Assembly: GCA_023140195.1 (NCBI GenBank)
Contig: JAGLME010000015.1
Span: 369,361 to 433,360 of the forward strand
DNA length: 64,000 nucleotides
Source of the DNA: Thermoplasmata archaeon
GTDB taxonomy: Archaea > Thermoplasmatota > Thermoplasmata > RBG-16-68-12 > SOIM01
Direction: 5' to 3'
The position numbers were made by a program, and so were the translations under genes. Of the stretch, positions 23,186 to 34,600 are shown piece by piece (the stretch's first letter is position 1; the number at the start of each line of letters is the position of its first letter). Below the pieces are notes generated by a model. The model was not told the DNA's origin and did no database searches. It saw nothing but the letters and a program-made list of their open reading frames with translations.

Positions 23186-26100
23186 CTCTTCACGCTCTCG
23201 ATGTGCCCATCGTAGGCTGGGATGTACCTCCACACCTCTGACACGATGGCCGTTTCGTTCTCACCGCCTACCACGAATATCCCGCCGATGTGCGATCTGG
23301 CACTTGCTGGCATGGATGCCGACGAGTTATCCAGTCCCTGAGGGAGCTCTGGGCAGACCAATATCACGCCCGCCGTCCAGTCTCCCCTTGGATTGAACCT
23401 CACGATCTCTGAGATGCTCCCGGTGTTCGATCTCCCGCCGATGATGTACGTGTATGTCCCGTCGTATGCAGCTGATGTGGCCGACCTGGGCGTTGGCAGC
23501 TTCGCATTGGAAAGAACAGCAACATCTGGTACACCAACATCCCTGAACTCTACGATCTCGTCCAGATATCCCGTTGAACTCAAACCTCCGAACACGAATG
23601 CCTTGTTCCGAGTGTAATCCCATACTGCAGACGTGAAGGCCCTCTCAGATGGCAGAACACCATAACTCACAGGCGCACCCAGTCTGGGCCATTTCACTAT
23701 CTCCTCGAGGTACATCCCAGCCCCATCGGTCCCGCCGAACACATAAGCGGTGTCGGTCGATTCATGGTAAACAGCAGAAGTGCCGTATCTTCCAGAAGTA
23801 AGTGTGATACCAGTGTCCGTGCACTTGTCTCCGGGAACGGTCGTGGAAAGATCCACCCTCAATATGCCTGCCTCAGCTCCAGTGCTCGAAAGCCCTCCGA
23901 AGACGAACACCGAGTCCTTGCCATCCCAGACCACAGATGAGTATGCCAGACCCATGGGCAGGTTGCAGTAGTCCTGTTCGGCACCGGTCGTTGGATCGAC
24001 CTTGGTGACCCTGTCCGAGAAGCCGGATTGGTTCTCGCCCCCCACCACGATTATCTCGTTCCTGAGGGTCAATGGATCTATAGCAAAAACGCTGGCCGCG
24101 CCCTTTCTGCCCCCGGTCATCTCCCCGACCTTTGATAGATCATCAGATATGCCGAAATACTCGATCTTCTGTACCGTGATACCTCCCCAGAATATCCAGA
24201 CCATGTGCATGTCGTTGCCCACCGTCCTCATGGACGCCCGGTGCGCCTGGAACCGCGTAAGCCGCGGAAAGATCGGCGGATTGGGGGACACTTTGCTGTC
24301 CGAACCCCAGCCTGAAGGATCTCCGTTCGCCCTGTTGATGTCATATAACAGTTCGACGTTGAACAGTCCCATCCCCACGGTCTCGCTGCGTTCCCACGCC
24401 ACTTCGATGGTCGCACCGCTCACCTGGATCCTGGGATTGATACTGAATATCTGTCCCTGTGTCGTATCGTCGTTGATGGCGGTATCTGGATAAGGCCAGG
24501 CCGTTCCGTCGTCATTGCTCTTCTTGTAGAAGATATTGGATACTCTCGAGTACAGATTGAACTCGTCCCAGACCACGTGGACCGTCTTCTTCTCGACGTC
24601 TATCTTAGGCGATCCGAGGGACCTTTTCACCCTCTCGTTAAGCTGGACCTCTTCCGTCCATGCCTCGTTCCCATCTACTGAACCCTCTGTGTAAAAGAGC
24701 CCACTGCCCCCCGATTCGTCATAATACGATATCCTCGGATAGCCCCGGGAATCCAGCTTGATGGAGGTGTACAGGCCCACGTCCCCCGTTGCATCCACCG
24801 TCTCTACGCTGAAGCCCCCAGGTACCCATTTGGCGTATCTCAGAGCGCCCGCTTCGCTGTCGTAATAGCTCATGTGGGCTATCCCATAGTCATCCAGCGC
24901 CAGTGAGTTGTACATCCCCACTCTGTGGACATGGTCCACCTTGGCCGTGTTGGAGGCCGGATACTCGGGTCTGGCGAACCTCAGGTCACCTCTGGTCTCG
25001 TCGTAATACGACATTACCGGCTTGTCGTCCTTGGTCAGCGCAAGATTTGCGTGCGTCCCCACGTAAGGAGAGGAATCGTCGACTATCTGCTTCACCCAGG
25101 TGGAACCGTCCCAGTAAGTGTACTTGGCAGCCAGCTCGCTCCTGTCGATGTATGCCATGTGTGGCCTATCGTTCGAATCAAGCACCAGGGAGTTCTGCTG
25201 CCACCCCTTGCTGTCCACGTGACTGAACCGCCACCTCTCCCCGTCGTAATAGGTGTACTTGACCGCGAAGTTGGCCCAGCTGAAGTAGACCACGTGAGGG
25301 TAGTCATTGCTGTCAATGGCCAGGGAGTTGTACCAGCCCGCGGCCGGAGCTATGTCCCCGACGATGCCGATGTCCCAGACCCCTCCAATCTTCTTCGCGT
25401 ATTTCAGGGGCCCGTTCCACACGTCCATGTAGGTCATATGGGGCTGCTCCTTGGAATCCAGTGCGATCGAGCATTCCCTTCCCACGTCCATGCCCTGGTC
25501 CACTATCTCGATCAACCATTCGGCCCCGTTCCAGTGTGTGTACTTCAGTTGGGTATTGGACTCATCGAAATAGCAGATGTGCGGTAGGTCGTTGGAATCG
25601 ATGACCAAGGATGTGTGCATTCCCACCATTCCATCATCATCTACGGTCTCCGTCCTCCACTGGGTCCCGTTCCATCGTGCGAACTTCAGGTCCCCCCTGG
25701 GCGATTTGGTCTCAAGATAGACCACGTGCACTCTTCCGTCCTCACCATCTATGTCCGGGCTGTGGGCAGTCCGATACTTGTTCCTGGCCACGCCGTAGAG
25801 CGGATATGAGAGCATCTCATCCCTTTGAACGGTCTGTCTGCGCCATCCCAGGCTGGTGCTGTAGAACTTGAGTCGCTGGTTGGTCTCGTCGTAATAGCTG
25901 ATGTGAACTTCGTTGTATATGTCGGTGGCTATCGAGGTGTACTTGCCGACATCCCCCGCATTGTCCAGAACCTCCGGTGTCCAGCCCAGCGGGAACTTCC
26001 GTGTCAGTTTGAGCCGGGTCTCCCCCTTGTCGTAATAGCTTATGACCGGAACATCGCTGGGGTCCAGGGCAATGGAAGTGTGTTCTCCAACTTGGTCCGA

Positions 26101-28452
26101 ATTGTCTGGAAGGGCGATGTCCCATGCAACTCCGTTGTGGAACGCGTACATCACATGCTGGTTGGTCTCGTCATAATAGCTGATGTGCGGATGATGTTCC
26201 GAGTCCACGGCCAGGGAGGAGTACTTGCCGACATCTGCTGAACCGTCCACCACCTCGATGTTCCAGGCAGTGCCGTTCCAACTGGCGAATTTCAGTTCCT
26301 TTCCCGTGTCGTTGTAGTAGCTGATGGATGGGCGGTCATCGTGATCAAGGTCCAATGAGGCGTACTGCCCAACGTCCCCGAAGTCGTCCACGGTCTCCAG
26401 AAGCCAGGATGCCCCGTCCCATCTTGCATACCTGAGCTCTCCCTTCGTCTGATCGTAATAGGCGATGTGTGCAAGGTCATTGGAGTCCATTCTCAGAGAG
26501 GCATACAGTCCCACGTCCCCGGTCGAGTCGACCGTACTTATCATCCAATGAGTCCCGTTCCACTCTGCGAACTTCAGATTCCCATTTGTTACATCATAAT
26601 AGGCAACGCCCGGGTATGGATATGTGCCAGTTCCCAGGACAATTGACGTGTGCTGGCCCACTGTCCCGATCCTATCGATTATCTCGGTATCGAAATCACC
26701 GCCACCGCCTGACGCCGATATCAGCAGGTCTCCGCTGCTATCGTCGAACGAGGTTATGAAGACCCTTCCATTCACATCGGCGGCCACAGAGCCGTACTCC
26801 CCGAAGTCCTTATCCCATCCTTCTGGAGTATCTGCCTCGCTGACCAGAGAACGCGTGCTGTAGATCTTCAGATTGGACTGCCAGACCACGTTCACGTAGT
26901 CCTCGTCGGCGTACATCGAGACAGCTTCTGGGAATCCGGAGGAAGGACCCGAAGATGGAGCATCATCGGCGCGAACCTCGCTGGCCAACCACGTGTCGCC
27001 GTTGTCATCGCTGCGTTGATAGAACATCCCGCCCCTGGTGCTAGACCCTGCTGAGAACTCATGGGCCCAGATCACGTGAACTGTCTTCCCAACGACCGAG
27101 ATCACAGGCGGACCGGACCTGAGCAGATTGGGATAACCGGCGAAGTGTCTCCAGGCGCCCGAGATGGGACGTATGTCCATGTCCCAGGTCTCCCCTTTGT
27201 CATCGCTTCTCTGGTAGTATACCCGCTGGTAGATGTTCCTGGCTGACTCATAGGTCTCGACCCAAACCATATGAACGTATGAACAGCTGTCACCCCTGTC
27301 GCAGTCCATACCCACAGCCGGGTCGGTTGACCCACTGAAGGAAGGTCCCGCAAAGCTGAAGCGGGGGCGATCGTCGGAGTTGACCTCTATCGAAGTGTAA
27401 TAGCCAGTATCACCATCACTGTGAGCATCCATGGACTGCCAATCGAAACCCATACCGAACGCGTATCTCAGGTTCCCAAGCGTCTTGTCGTAGTAACTAA
27501 TGTGAGCCAGTCCACCGGAATCCAGCACCAACGATGTGTACATCCCTCTGACCCCAGAAGTGTCAATTGTAATGATGTTCTTGAACCATTGCCGGACCAT
27601 AGCGAACTTCAGGTCGCCGTTGGTCTTGTCGAAGTAGCTTATGTGCGATACTCCGTCACTACCCAGAGCCAGGGAGGTGTACAGTCCAACATTCCCACCA
27701 GCATCTATGACCCTGGGCGCTTCCCAGGCGGTGCCGTTGTACCATATGAGCTTCAGATCTCCATGGGTCTTGTCATAATAGCTAATGGTAGGATCCTCAT
27801 CCGGGTCCAGCCCGATGGAGGTGTACAGTCCCACATCCCCGACGTTGTCCAGATACTGGTTCTCCCATTCGGTTCCGTTCAGCACCGCGAACTTGAGCCC
27901 CCCGCTGTCCTTCTCATAATAGCTTATGTGCGGTGTATCGTTCGAATCAAGAACCAGAGAAGTGTAAAGGCCAGTGTTCCTCAGATTGTCCACAGTGCTC
28001 AGCTGGAAGGTATTTCCGTCATAGTAGGCGTACCTCAGGTCGCCGTTCGTCTCATCGTAGTAGCTGATGTGAGGACGGTTGAACTTGTCCAGTGCCAGGG
28101 AGGTGTACAGCCCAACATCGCCGGCGCTGTCCACTATTGTTATCAACCATCCCGTGCCGGTCCATCTGACGTACCTCAGGTCGCCGTTCGTCTCATCGTA
28201 GTAGCTGATGTGGGCGAACTCGTTGGAATCGAGCTCCAGGGACGTATACGGCCCCATGCTCCCCCTGGAATCGACCGTCTGAGTGCTGAAGACCATCCCC
28301 AGCGAGGCATACATCAGGTCGAACGTGCTCTCGAAGGTCGCGTCTGGTGTCCACAGGATGCTCTTGCTGAGATCCACGACCGCAATGACCGGGAGTATGA
28401 GGACTATGGCTATAGCTAGAATCCCAATAGCCCCTCTATTTCTGCCCAACAT
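23182..28452 (-). CDS. Large surface protein of about 21 propeller-type repeats plus Kelch-like repeats
   Basis: 1756 aa. An N-terminal hydrophobic helix (IGILAIAIVLILPVIAVV) acts as signal or anchor. Then come about 21 units of ~47 aa with the pattern D-GDVGLYTSLALD---PHISYYDE-NGDLRYA--G--W, probably forming beta-propellers. Between units 7 and 8 is an insert with Asp-box motifs (SDDKGETWD, SDDNGDTWL), typical of sialidase-like propellers. From about residue 1450 on there are four or five Kelch-like units (AYVFGGTDGAG, AFVFGGLSSTG, VFVVGGENET). Neighbouring units are locally near-identical at DNA level. It has no C-terminal anchor. Likely an extracellular binding or sensing protein; ligand unknown. 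Confidence 0.82.
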   Translation of the reverse strand: MLGRNRGAIGILAIAIVLILPVIAVVDLSKSILWTPDATFESTFDLMYASLGMVFSTQTVDSRGSMGPYTSLELDSNEFAHISYYDETNGDLRYVRWTGTGWLITIVDSAGDVGLYTSLALDKFNRPHISYYDETNGDLRYAYYDGNTFQLSTVDNLRNTGLYTSLVLDSNDTPHISYYEKDSGGLKFAVLNGTEWENQYLDNVGDVGLYTSIGLDPDEDPTISYYDKTHGDLKLIWYNGTAWEAPRVIDAGGNVGLYTSLALGSDGVSHISYFDKTNGDLKFAMVRQWFKNIITIDTSGVRGMYTSLVLDSGGLAHISYYDKTLGNLRYAFGMGFDWQSMDAHSDGDTGYYTSIEVNSDDRPRFSFAGPSFSGSTDPAVGMDCDRGDSCSYVHMVWVETYESARNIYQRVYYQRSDDKGETWDMDIRPISGAWRHFAGYPNLLRSGPPVISVVGKTVHVIWAHEFSAGSSTRGGMFYQRSDDNGDTWLASEVRADDAPSSGPSSGFPEAVSMYADEDYVNVVWQSNLKIYSTRSLVSEADTPEGWDKDFGEYGSVAADVNGRVFITSFDDSSGDLLISASGGGGDFDTEIIDRIGTVGQHTSIVLGTGTYPYPGVAYYDVTNGNLKFAEWNGTHWMISTVDSTGDVGLYASLRMDSNDLAHIAYYDQTKGELRYARWDGASWLLETVDDFGDVGQYASLDLDHDDRPSISYYNDTGKELKFASWNGTAWNIEVVDGSADVGKYSSLAVDSEHHPHISYYDETNQHVMYAFHNGVAWDIALPDNSDQVGEHTSIALDPSDVPVISYYDKGETRLKLTRKFPLGWTPEVLDNAGDVGKYTSIATDIYNEVHISYYDETNQRLKFYSTSLGWRRQTVQRDEMLSYPLYGVARNKYRTAHSPDIDGEDGRVHVVYLETKSPRGDLKFARWNGTQWRTETVDDDGMVGMHTSLVIDSNDLPHICYFDESNTQLKYTHWNGAEWLIEIVDQGMDVGRECSIALDSKEQPHMTYMDVWNGPLKYAKKIGGVWDIGIVGDIAPAAGWYNSLAIDSNDYPHVVYFSWANFAVKYTYYDGERWRFSHVDSKGWQQNSLVLDSNDRPHMAYIDRSELAAKYTYWDGSTWVKQIVDDSSPYVGTHANLALTKDDKPVMSYYDETRGDLRFARPEYPASNTAKVDHVHRVGMYNSLALDDYGIAHMSYYDSEAGALRYAKWVPGGFSVETVDATGDVGLYTSIKLDSRGYPRISYYDESGGSGLFYTEGSVDGNEAWTEEVQLNERVKRSLGSPKIDVEKKTVHVVWDEFNLYSRVSNIFYKKSNDDGTAWPYPDTAINDDTTQGQIFSINPRIQVSGATIEVAWERSETVGMGLFNVELLYDINRANGDPSGWGSDSKVSPNPPIFPRLTRFQAHRASMRTVGNDMHMVWIFWGGITVQKIEYFGISDDLSKVGEMTGGRKGAASVFAIDPLTLRNEIIVVGGENQSGFSDRVTKVDPTTGAEQDYCNLPMGLAYSSVVWDGKDSVFVFGGLSSTGAEAGILRVDLSTTVPGDKCTDTGITLTSGRYGTSAVYHESTDTAYVFGGTDGAGMYLEEIVKWPRLGAPVSYGVLPSERAFTSAVWDYTRNKAFVFGGLSSTGYLDEIVEFRDVGVPDVAVLSNAKLPTPRSATSAAYDGTYTYIIGGRSNTGSISEIVRFNPRGDWTAGVILVCPELPQGLDNSSASMPASARSHIGGIFVVGGENETAIVSEVWRYIPAYDGHIESVKR

Positions 28453-28577
28453 CAACCACCAGCACTATTTCCCTAGTGTCAATCCGTCTATTGATGTCGT
28501 ATTATTGGTAATTATCTATAAACAGGCTTCGAAGACCGTGATTCTGGGAATGTGACCCTGGCTTGCGCTATGGATGT

Positions 28578-28595
28578 GAAAAAAGGGAAAAGGGT
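28578..28595 (-). terminator. T-rich terminator of the giant gene
   Basis: On the minus strand about 20-35 bases after the stop of the giant gene is cccttttcccttttttcac, two T-runs of four and six, as archaeal RNA polymerase needs for termination. It lies in the 161-bp gap before the propeller-repeat gene, which has its own TATA-like box near 28517. Confidence 0.45.
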
Positions 28596-28613
28596 TGGTT
28601 GTTGGAGAGCCGA

Positions 28614-31600
28614 TTACTCTTTCTTTGAGATGTACCAGACGTATGTACCGGCTGCTAGTGCAAGTGTGCTCAAGATCACTAGCACAAGAGCGGCTAGTGG
28701 CATGGAGGCGTCGGCGATCTTCTTGTCTGCCGTGATTACCATTGGGGTCGCGGTGTCCTTCCATGACGTTGGGCGGTTCACCGTCGAATCCAGGGTCTCG
28801 ATTACATGAACCTTCATAACTGAGACACCCTGCGCACCGTCCTCGTCGGTCACAGTCAGTGTCACCGTGTAGATGCCGCTATCTGAGTAGATGTGAACCG
28901 GTTCGAGAGTTCCCTCGATAATCGTTCCGTCGCCCATGTCCCAGGAGGCTGAGAACGTGTCCTGGGCTCCGGCGTCCGAAACGCTGGCCGATAGGAACAC
29001 AGGTTCATGCACGTGTCCCAGTTTGTTGATGTCAACAGATGGCATTGGACCGAGGTTCTGTATGGTCGCAGTGATGATCTTGACAACAACTCCCCCGTCC
29101 CCATCATCCACTATCAGTCTTACTACGTACATCCCGTCGTCCATGTAGGTGTAGTAGAAGTCATTGCCAACTACGACATTTCCGTCTCCCATGTCCCAAG
29201 TCAGAATGAGTTCGTCGGTTCCCTGATCGTCCACAGTTGCAGTGATGTACATCGGGTTGCCCTCGGTCCCCTGCATCCGTTTCGCAACCTTGACCTTTGG
29301 CTTGAGGTTGAGCACTGTTATCTCCGTGGATTCAGAAGACAAATGGCCGAACGCATCATACACGGTCAGCGTGATGGTGTACGTGCCCTGATTGCCGTAG
29401 TAATGCGTTGTTGTGCACCCTTCGGAACTAGCTCCATCTCCGAAGTCCCAGCTGCAGTAGAACACATCCTGGTAGCCTTCATATACCGCCCTACCTGAGA
29501 ATTCGAGGGTCGTCCCCTCAGCGATGATCTCCTTGGTCGGCAGCTCGATGACAGCGCTCAGGCTCTTGTCCCTTACTATCAAGAGCACGTAAGCGGTGGA
29601 GACATCTCCCTGGTCATCGGTAACTGTCAGTATGACGGCGTATATTCCAGCCATGGCGAAGATGTGACTCGGGTTGACATCCGTGCTCACGGTCCCATCT
29701 CCGAAGTCCCAAAGGTAGGACACTATCCTCGAATCGTCAGAGCTGGCGGAGCCAACGAACTGGACAATATTCTCGACATATTGGTGGGAACCATCCACAG
29801 GAGCGCTGATGATCGCCTCGGGTGGCACGTTGTCAGAGGTTCCCGTTCCTCCTTCCCCGCCGTAATAGCCCTTGGGTGAACTCCAAAGCTCAGGCTTGAT
29901 GAGGACCGAAGACGCAGAAGCGTAGAGTTGCTCGACGAAGTTGCCGTTTGCATCTGAGTAGTCCAGTGTGACCTCGTTGATCAATTCCTCGCCGTCGATA
30001 TCGAAGACGTAGCTGATATTGACCGTGATGGTGCCGCTTCCTCCTGAAGGGACATCACCAATGTTCCAGGTGCACACATTATCCACGCAAGAGTCGTAGA
30101 GCGGCTCGTAATCAAGGATCACGCTACCAACTGGGAGCGTGTCAGTGACAACCACGCCGGTGGCGTCGCCCGTCCCTATGTTCTCGTAGTTGATCGTGTA
30201 TGGAATGGTGGCTTCGTAGATTATCGGTGCGTGCCTCAGAATCTTACCCCAGTCGTCGATGACCCATATCCAAGTCTCGTTATGCCTCACATTGAAGTTG
30301 TGGAACAGTCTGATATCTTTCCCATCCGGGAAGGTGAGGATGAGCCAACAGGGATTGTCACCCCAGGTCTGGCCGTTGATCGGGTCATCCGGTGGTGTGT
30401 ATTCGATGACGGCTGTGAAGTTGTCAAGGAGATTTATCTTGACGTCGTACAGGGTGACGGACTGGTCGTCGGGAGAACCCGGATAGCGTGTGATCGACGC
30501 GAATCTCACGGACTCGTTGCCGCTGTAGAGATTGAGTCTTACGTCATGCCACTTCTCTCCAGCTATCCTTAGCCTGAAGTCTGCAATCACGTAAGCGGCT
30601 ATGTCGACATCTCCCGCGGACTTCTCAAGGGTCATCACAGGAGCTGTGACGATAACGTCCGCGTAGTCGCTCAACTGCGGATAGTAATTCCCGTTTCGGT
30701 CAGCATAATCTAGAGTGACCACGTTGTGCAACAAGGTCTTGTCCGGCGTGCCAGGATTCACAATGACCTTGATTTCAATGGTGCCACCGTCACCGGGTGC
30801 CAAATCGCCAATGGACCAGACATAATCATTCCCGCTTACGCTGGTATATCGTGGAATAGCGGAGACCACAGCGGTATCTGCAGGTATGGTATCCACGATT
30901 TCCACGAGCGTTGCCCAGCCTGTTCCGACATTCTCGTAGGTTATTGTGTAAACGATCATATCGCCTGGGTCGGCCTCTGAGACGTCAGATGTCTTGGTGA
31001 TGCGCACTATGGGCGCAGTCACTATGACATCCGCATAATCGCTCAATCGCTCGATGAAGTTCCCGTTGGCATCGGAGTAGTCCAGAGTCGCCTCGTTGTG
31101 CAAGAGTGTCTCATCCGGTGTGCCGACTGCGACAGTCACTACGATTGTTATCGTTCCGCTGCCGCCAGGCGCGACATCTCCAATGTTCCAAGTGTACTGA
31201 TTCCCGCTAACGCTGTTGTACCACGGGGAGGAACTGACAAAGATGGTGTCGCCTGGTATGGTATCTACAATCTCAACCAGACTTGCCCAGCCAGTGCCCT
31301 TGTTCTCATACTTGAGCGTGTAGACGATGACATCTCCCGGATCAGCCGTGGTGGCATCTGCCGACTTGGAGAAGGTCATGACAGGTGCCGTGACCGTCAC
31401 ATCCGCGCTGTCCTCCATGGGTGGGTAGTCATTTCCGTTGGCGTCCGCATAGTACAGGGTCGCCGAGTTGTGCAGCAAAGTCCTGTCCGCAGTTCCCACC
31501 GTCACCTTGACGACTATGATTATGGTACCTCCTTCGCCAGGTCCAAGGTCGCCGATGTCCCACGTGTAGGTCCTGTTGGATATTGAGTTGTACCATGGTG

Positions 31601-34600
31601 TGGCGGAGACCAGCTCCACCCCTACAGGCAGAGTGTCTGTGATCTTCACTTCGGTTGCCTTGCCAGTGCCGACGTTGTCGTAAGTGATAGTGTAGGTTAT
31701 CAGGTCACCGGGGTCGGCGGTGGATACGCTTGCGAACTTGGAGAACTCCATGACAGGCGCGGTCACCTTGACATCAACGCTGTCCCTAAGAGTTGGGTAT
31801 GGGTTGCTGTTCGCATCATCATAGTCCAGAATGACCACATTTCGCAGCAATGTCTTGTCGGGTGTGAAGAGTTTCACACTGACTGTTATTATGATGTCTC
31901 CAGAATCACCTGGATTCAAAGAACCGATGTACCAAGTGTATACATTGCCAACAACGCTGTCCGGAGATGGCGTCGAAGATACGAAGGTCGTGTCTGTGGG
32001 TATGGTGTCCACAATTGTCACGTGTGTCGCCACTCCCGTTCCAACATTGGCATAGTGGATCGTGTAGACTATCTCGTCACCTGGGTCTGCAGTTCTCACG
32101 TCGGTGCTCTTCACCAATCTCATTACAGGGGCGGTCACTATGACATCCGCGTGGTCTTCGATTGGGGTGTAACTGTTGTCGTTCGCATCTGCATAGTAAA
32201 GGGTGGCCACGTTATGGAGAAGGGTCTTGTCTGGTGTGTAGGCGTTCACCTTGACGACCAAGGTTATTGTTCCTCCCGTTCCTGCAGCCACGTCTCCTAT
32301 GTTCCAGATGTACGTCAAATTGACCTTCATGGTGTATGTGGGAGTTGAAGAGACATATTCCACATCCGCCGGTATCTCATCACTGATCAGGACGCCTGTG
32401 GCATCCCCGGTTCCAATGTTCTTGTAGGTTATGGTGTAGGTGATCACATCGCTCGGATCTGCGGTCGATGTGTCAGCAGTCTTGGAGAATTCCATTACTG
32501 GTGCTGTGACCTTCACGTATGCGTTGTCTGTCATGGGCGTGTAACTGTTGCCGTTTGCATCGGCGTAGTAGAGTGTCGCCACGTTCTCCAGCAGGGTTTC
32601 GTCAGGAGTTCCGACCTTTACCTTCACGTTTATAGTGATTGTTCCACCGCTGCCGGAGGCAAGGGCCCCAATGTCCCAGGTATACGTGTTCCCGCTGACA
32701 CTGGTGTATGTCGGAGTCGAGCTCACGAAGGTAACATCAGCTGGTATTGTGTCGGTAATCTTCACGTTGGCTGCGTCTCCAGTTCCAACGTTCTCGTATG
32801 TTATCGTGTATACTATCGGGTCGCCTGGGTCAGCGGTTGTAACGTCCGCTGACTTTGAGAACTCCATTACTGGCGCAGTTACGGTCACATCCACGTGATC
32901 CTCCATCCGGTCGTACGGATTCTCGTTGGCGTCCGAGTAGTCCAGTGTGGCCCCATTCCTCAACAAGGTCTTGTCAGGCGTCCCCACCTTGACCTTGACC
33001 ACTATCGTTATGGTTCCACTGTCGCCCGGGTTCAAAGTTCCAATATCCCACGTGTATGTGTTACCGCTGACACTAGTGTAATTCGGAGTCGAGCTCACGA
33101 ACACAACATCGCCCGGTATGGTGTCGGTTATCTTGACGTTCTTTGCCACTCCGGTTCCAACGTTCTCGTATGTTATGGTATAGGTGATCTCATCATCTGG
33201 ATCCGCAGTTGTAACGTCCGCCGTCTTTGAGAATTCCATGACAGGTGCTGTGACGGTCACGTCAGCTGTGTCCTCAATCGGTGTATACGGATTCTCATTT
33301 GCATCCGAGTAGTATAGGATCGCCACGTTGCGTAGCAAAGTCTCGTCCGGCGTGCCCACTTTCACCTTGACGGTTATTGTGATTGTGCCACCAGAGCCAG
33401 ATGTCACCGTGCCAATGTCCCATGTATACGTATTGCCAGATACCGACGTGTATGTCGGAGTCGAGCTCACGAAGGTAACATCAGCTGGTATTGTGTCGGT
33501 AATCTTCACGTTGGCTGCGTCTCCGGTTCCAACGTTCTCGTATGTTATGGTATAGGTGATCTCATCGTCTGGATCAGCAGTTGTAACGTCAGCTGTCTTG
33601 GAGAACCTCATAACAGGCGCTGTAACGTCGACATCTGCTTGGTCCTCAATCGGTGTATACGGATTCTCATTGGCATCTGAGTAGTACAGGATCGCCACGT
33701 TTCGCAGCAAGGTCTCGTCCGCCGTACCAACCTTGACCTTCACCACTATCGTTATAGTTCCGCTGTCGCCTGGGTTCAAGGTGCCAATGTCCCATGTATA
33801 TGTATTACCAGATACCGACGTGTAGTTCGGAGTCGAACTCACGAACACAACATCGCCCGGTATGGTGTCTGTTATCTTGACGTTCTTCGCGACTCCAGTT
33901 CCGATGTTCTTGTATGTTATCGTGTAAGTGATCTCATCATCTGGATCGGCCGTTGTCACGTCAGCCGTCTTGGAGAACTCAATGACAGGCGCGGTCACAT
34001 CAACATCTGCGTAGTCCTTCATCTGTTCGTACGGATTCTCATTGGCGTCCGAGTAGTCGAGCGTGGCGAAGTTTCTGAGCAAGGTCTCGTCAGGTGTGCC
34101 CACCTTGACCTTCACCACTATCGTTATGGTCCCGCCTTCGCCTGGATTCAATGTTCCAATGTCCCAGGTATACGTGTTCCCACTGACGCTGGTATAGTTC
34201 GGAGTCGAGCTCACGAACACAACATCGCCCGGTATGGTGTCTGTTATCTTGACGTTCTTTGCCACTCCAGTTCCGACGTTCTTGTATGTTAATGTGTAGG
34301 TGATCTCATCATCTGGATCCGCCGTTGTGACGTCCGCTGTCTTTGAGAATTCCATGACTGGTGCGGTCACATCAACATCTGCGTAGTCTCTCAGCGTCGG
34401 ATATGGGTTGCCATTCGCATCAGAGTAGTCGAGTGTCGCTAGGTTCCTGAGTAGAGTCTCATCTGGTGTGCCGACTTTGACCTCAACGGTAATGGTTATG
34501 GTCCCATCAGCTCCGGCTCCCAAGCTGGAGAAGAACCATGTGTAGGTCTTTCCGCTGACACTGGTGTAATTCGGACTTGAACTCACGAAGTCCACGTCAT

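Noticed and set aside
23182..28452. Long plus-strand frames (up to 332 codons) opposite the propeller-repeat gene
   Set aside because: They are antisense shadows of the 141-bp repeats, with repetitive composition that follows from the other strand.
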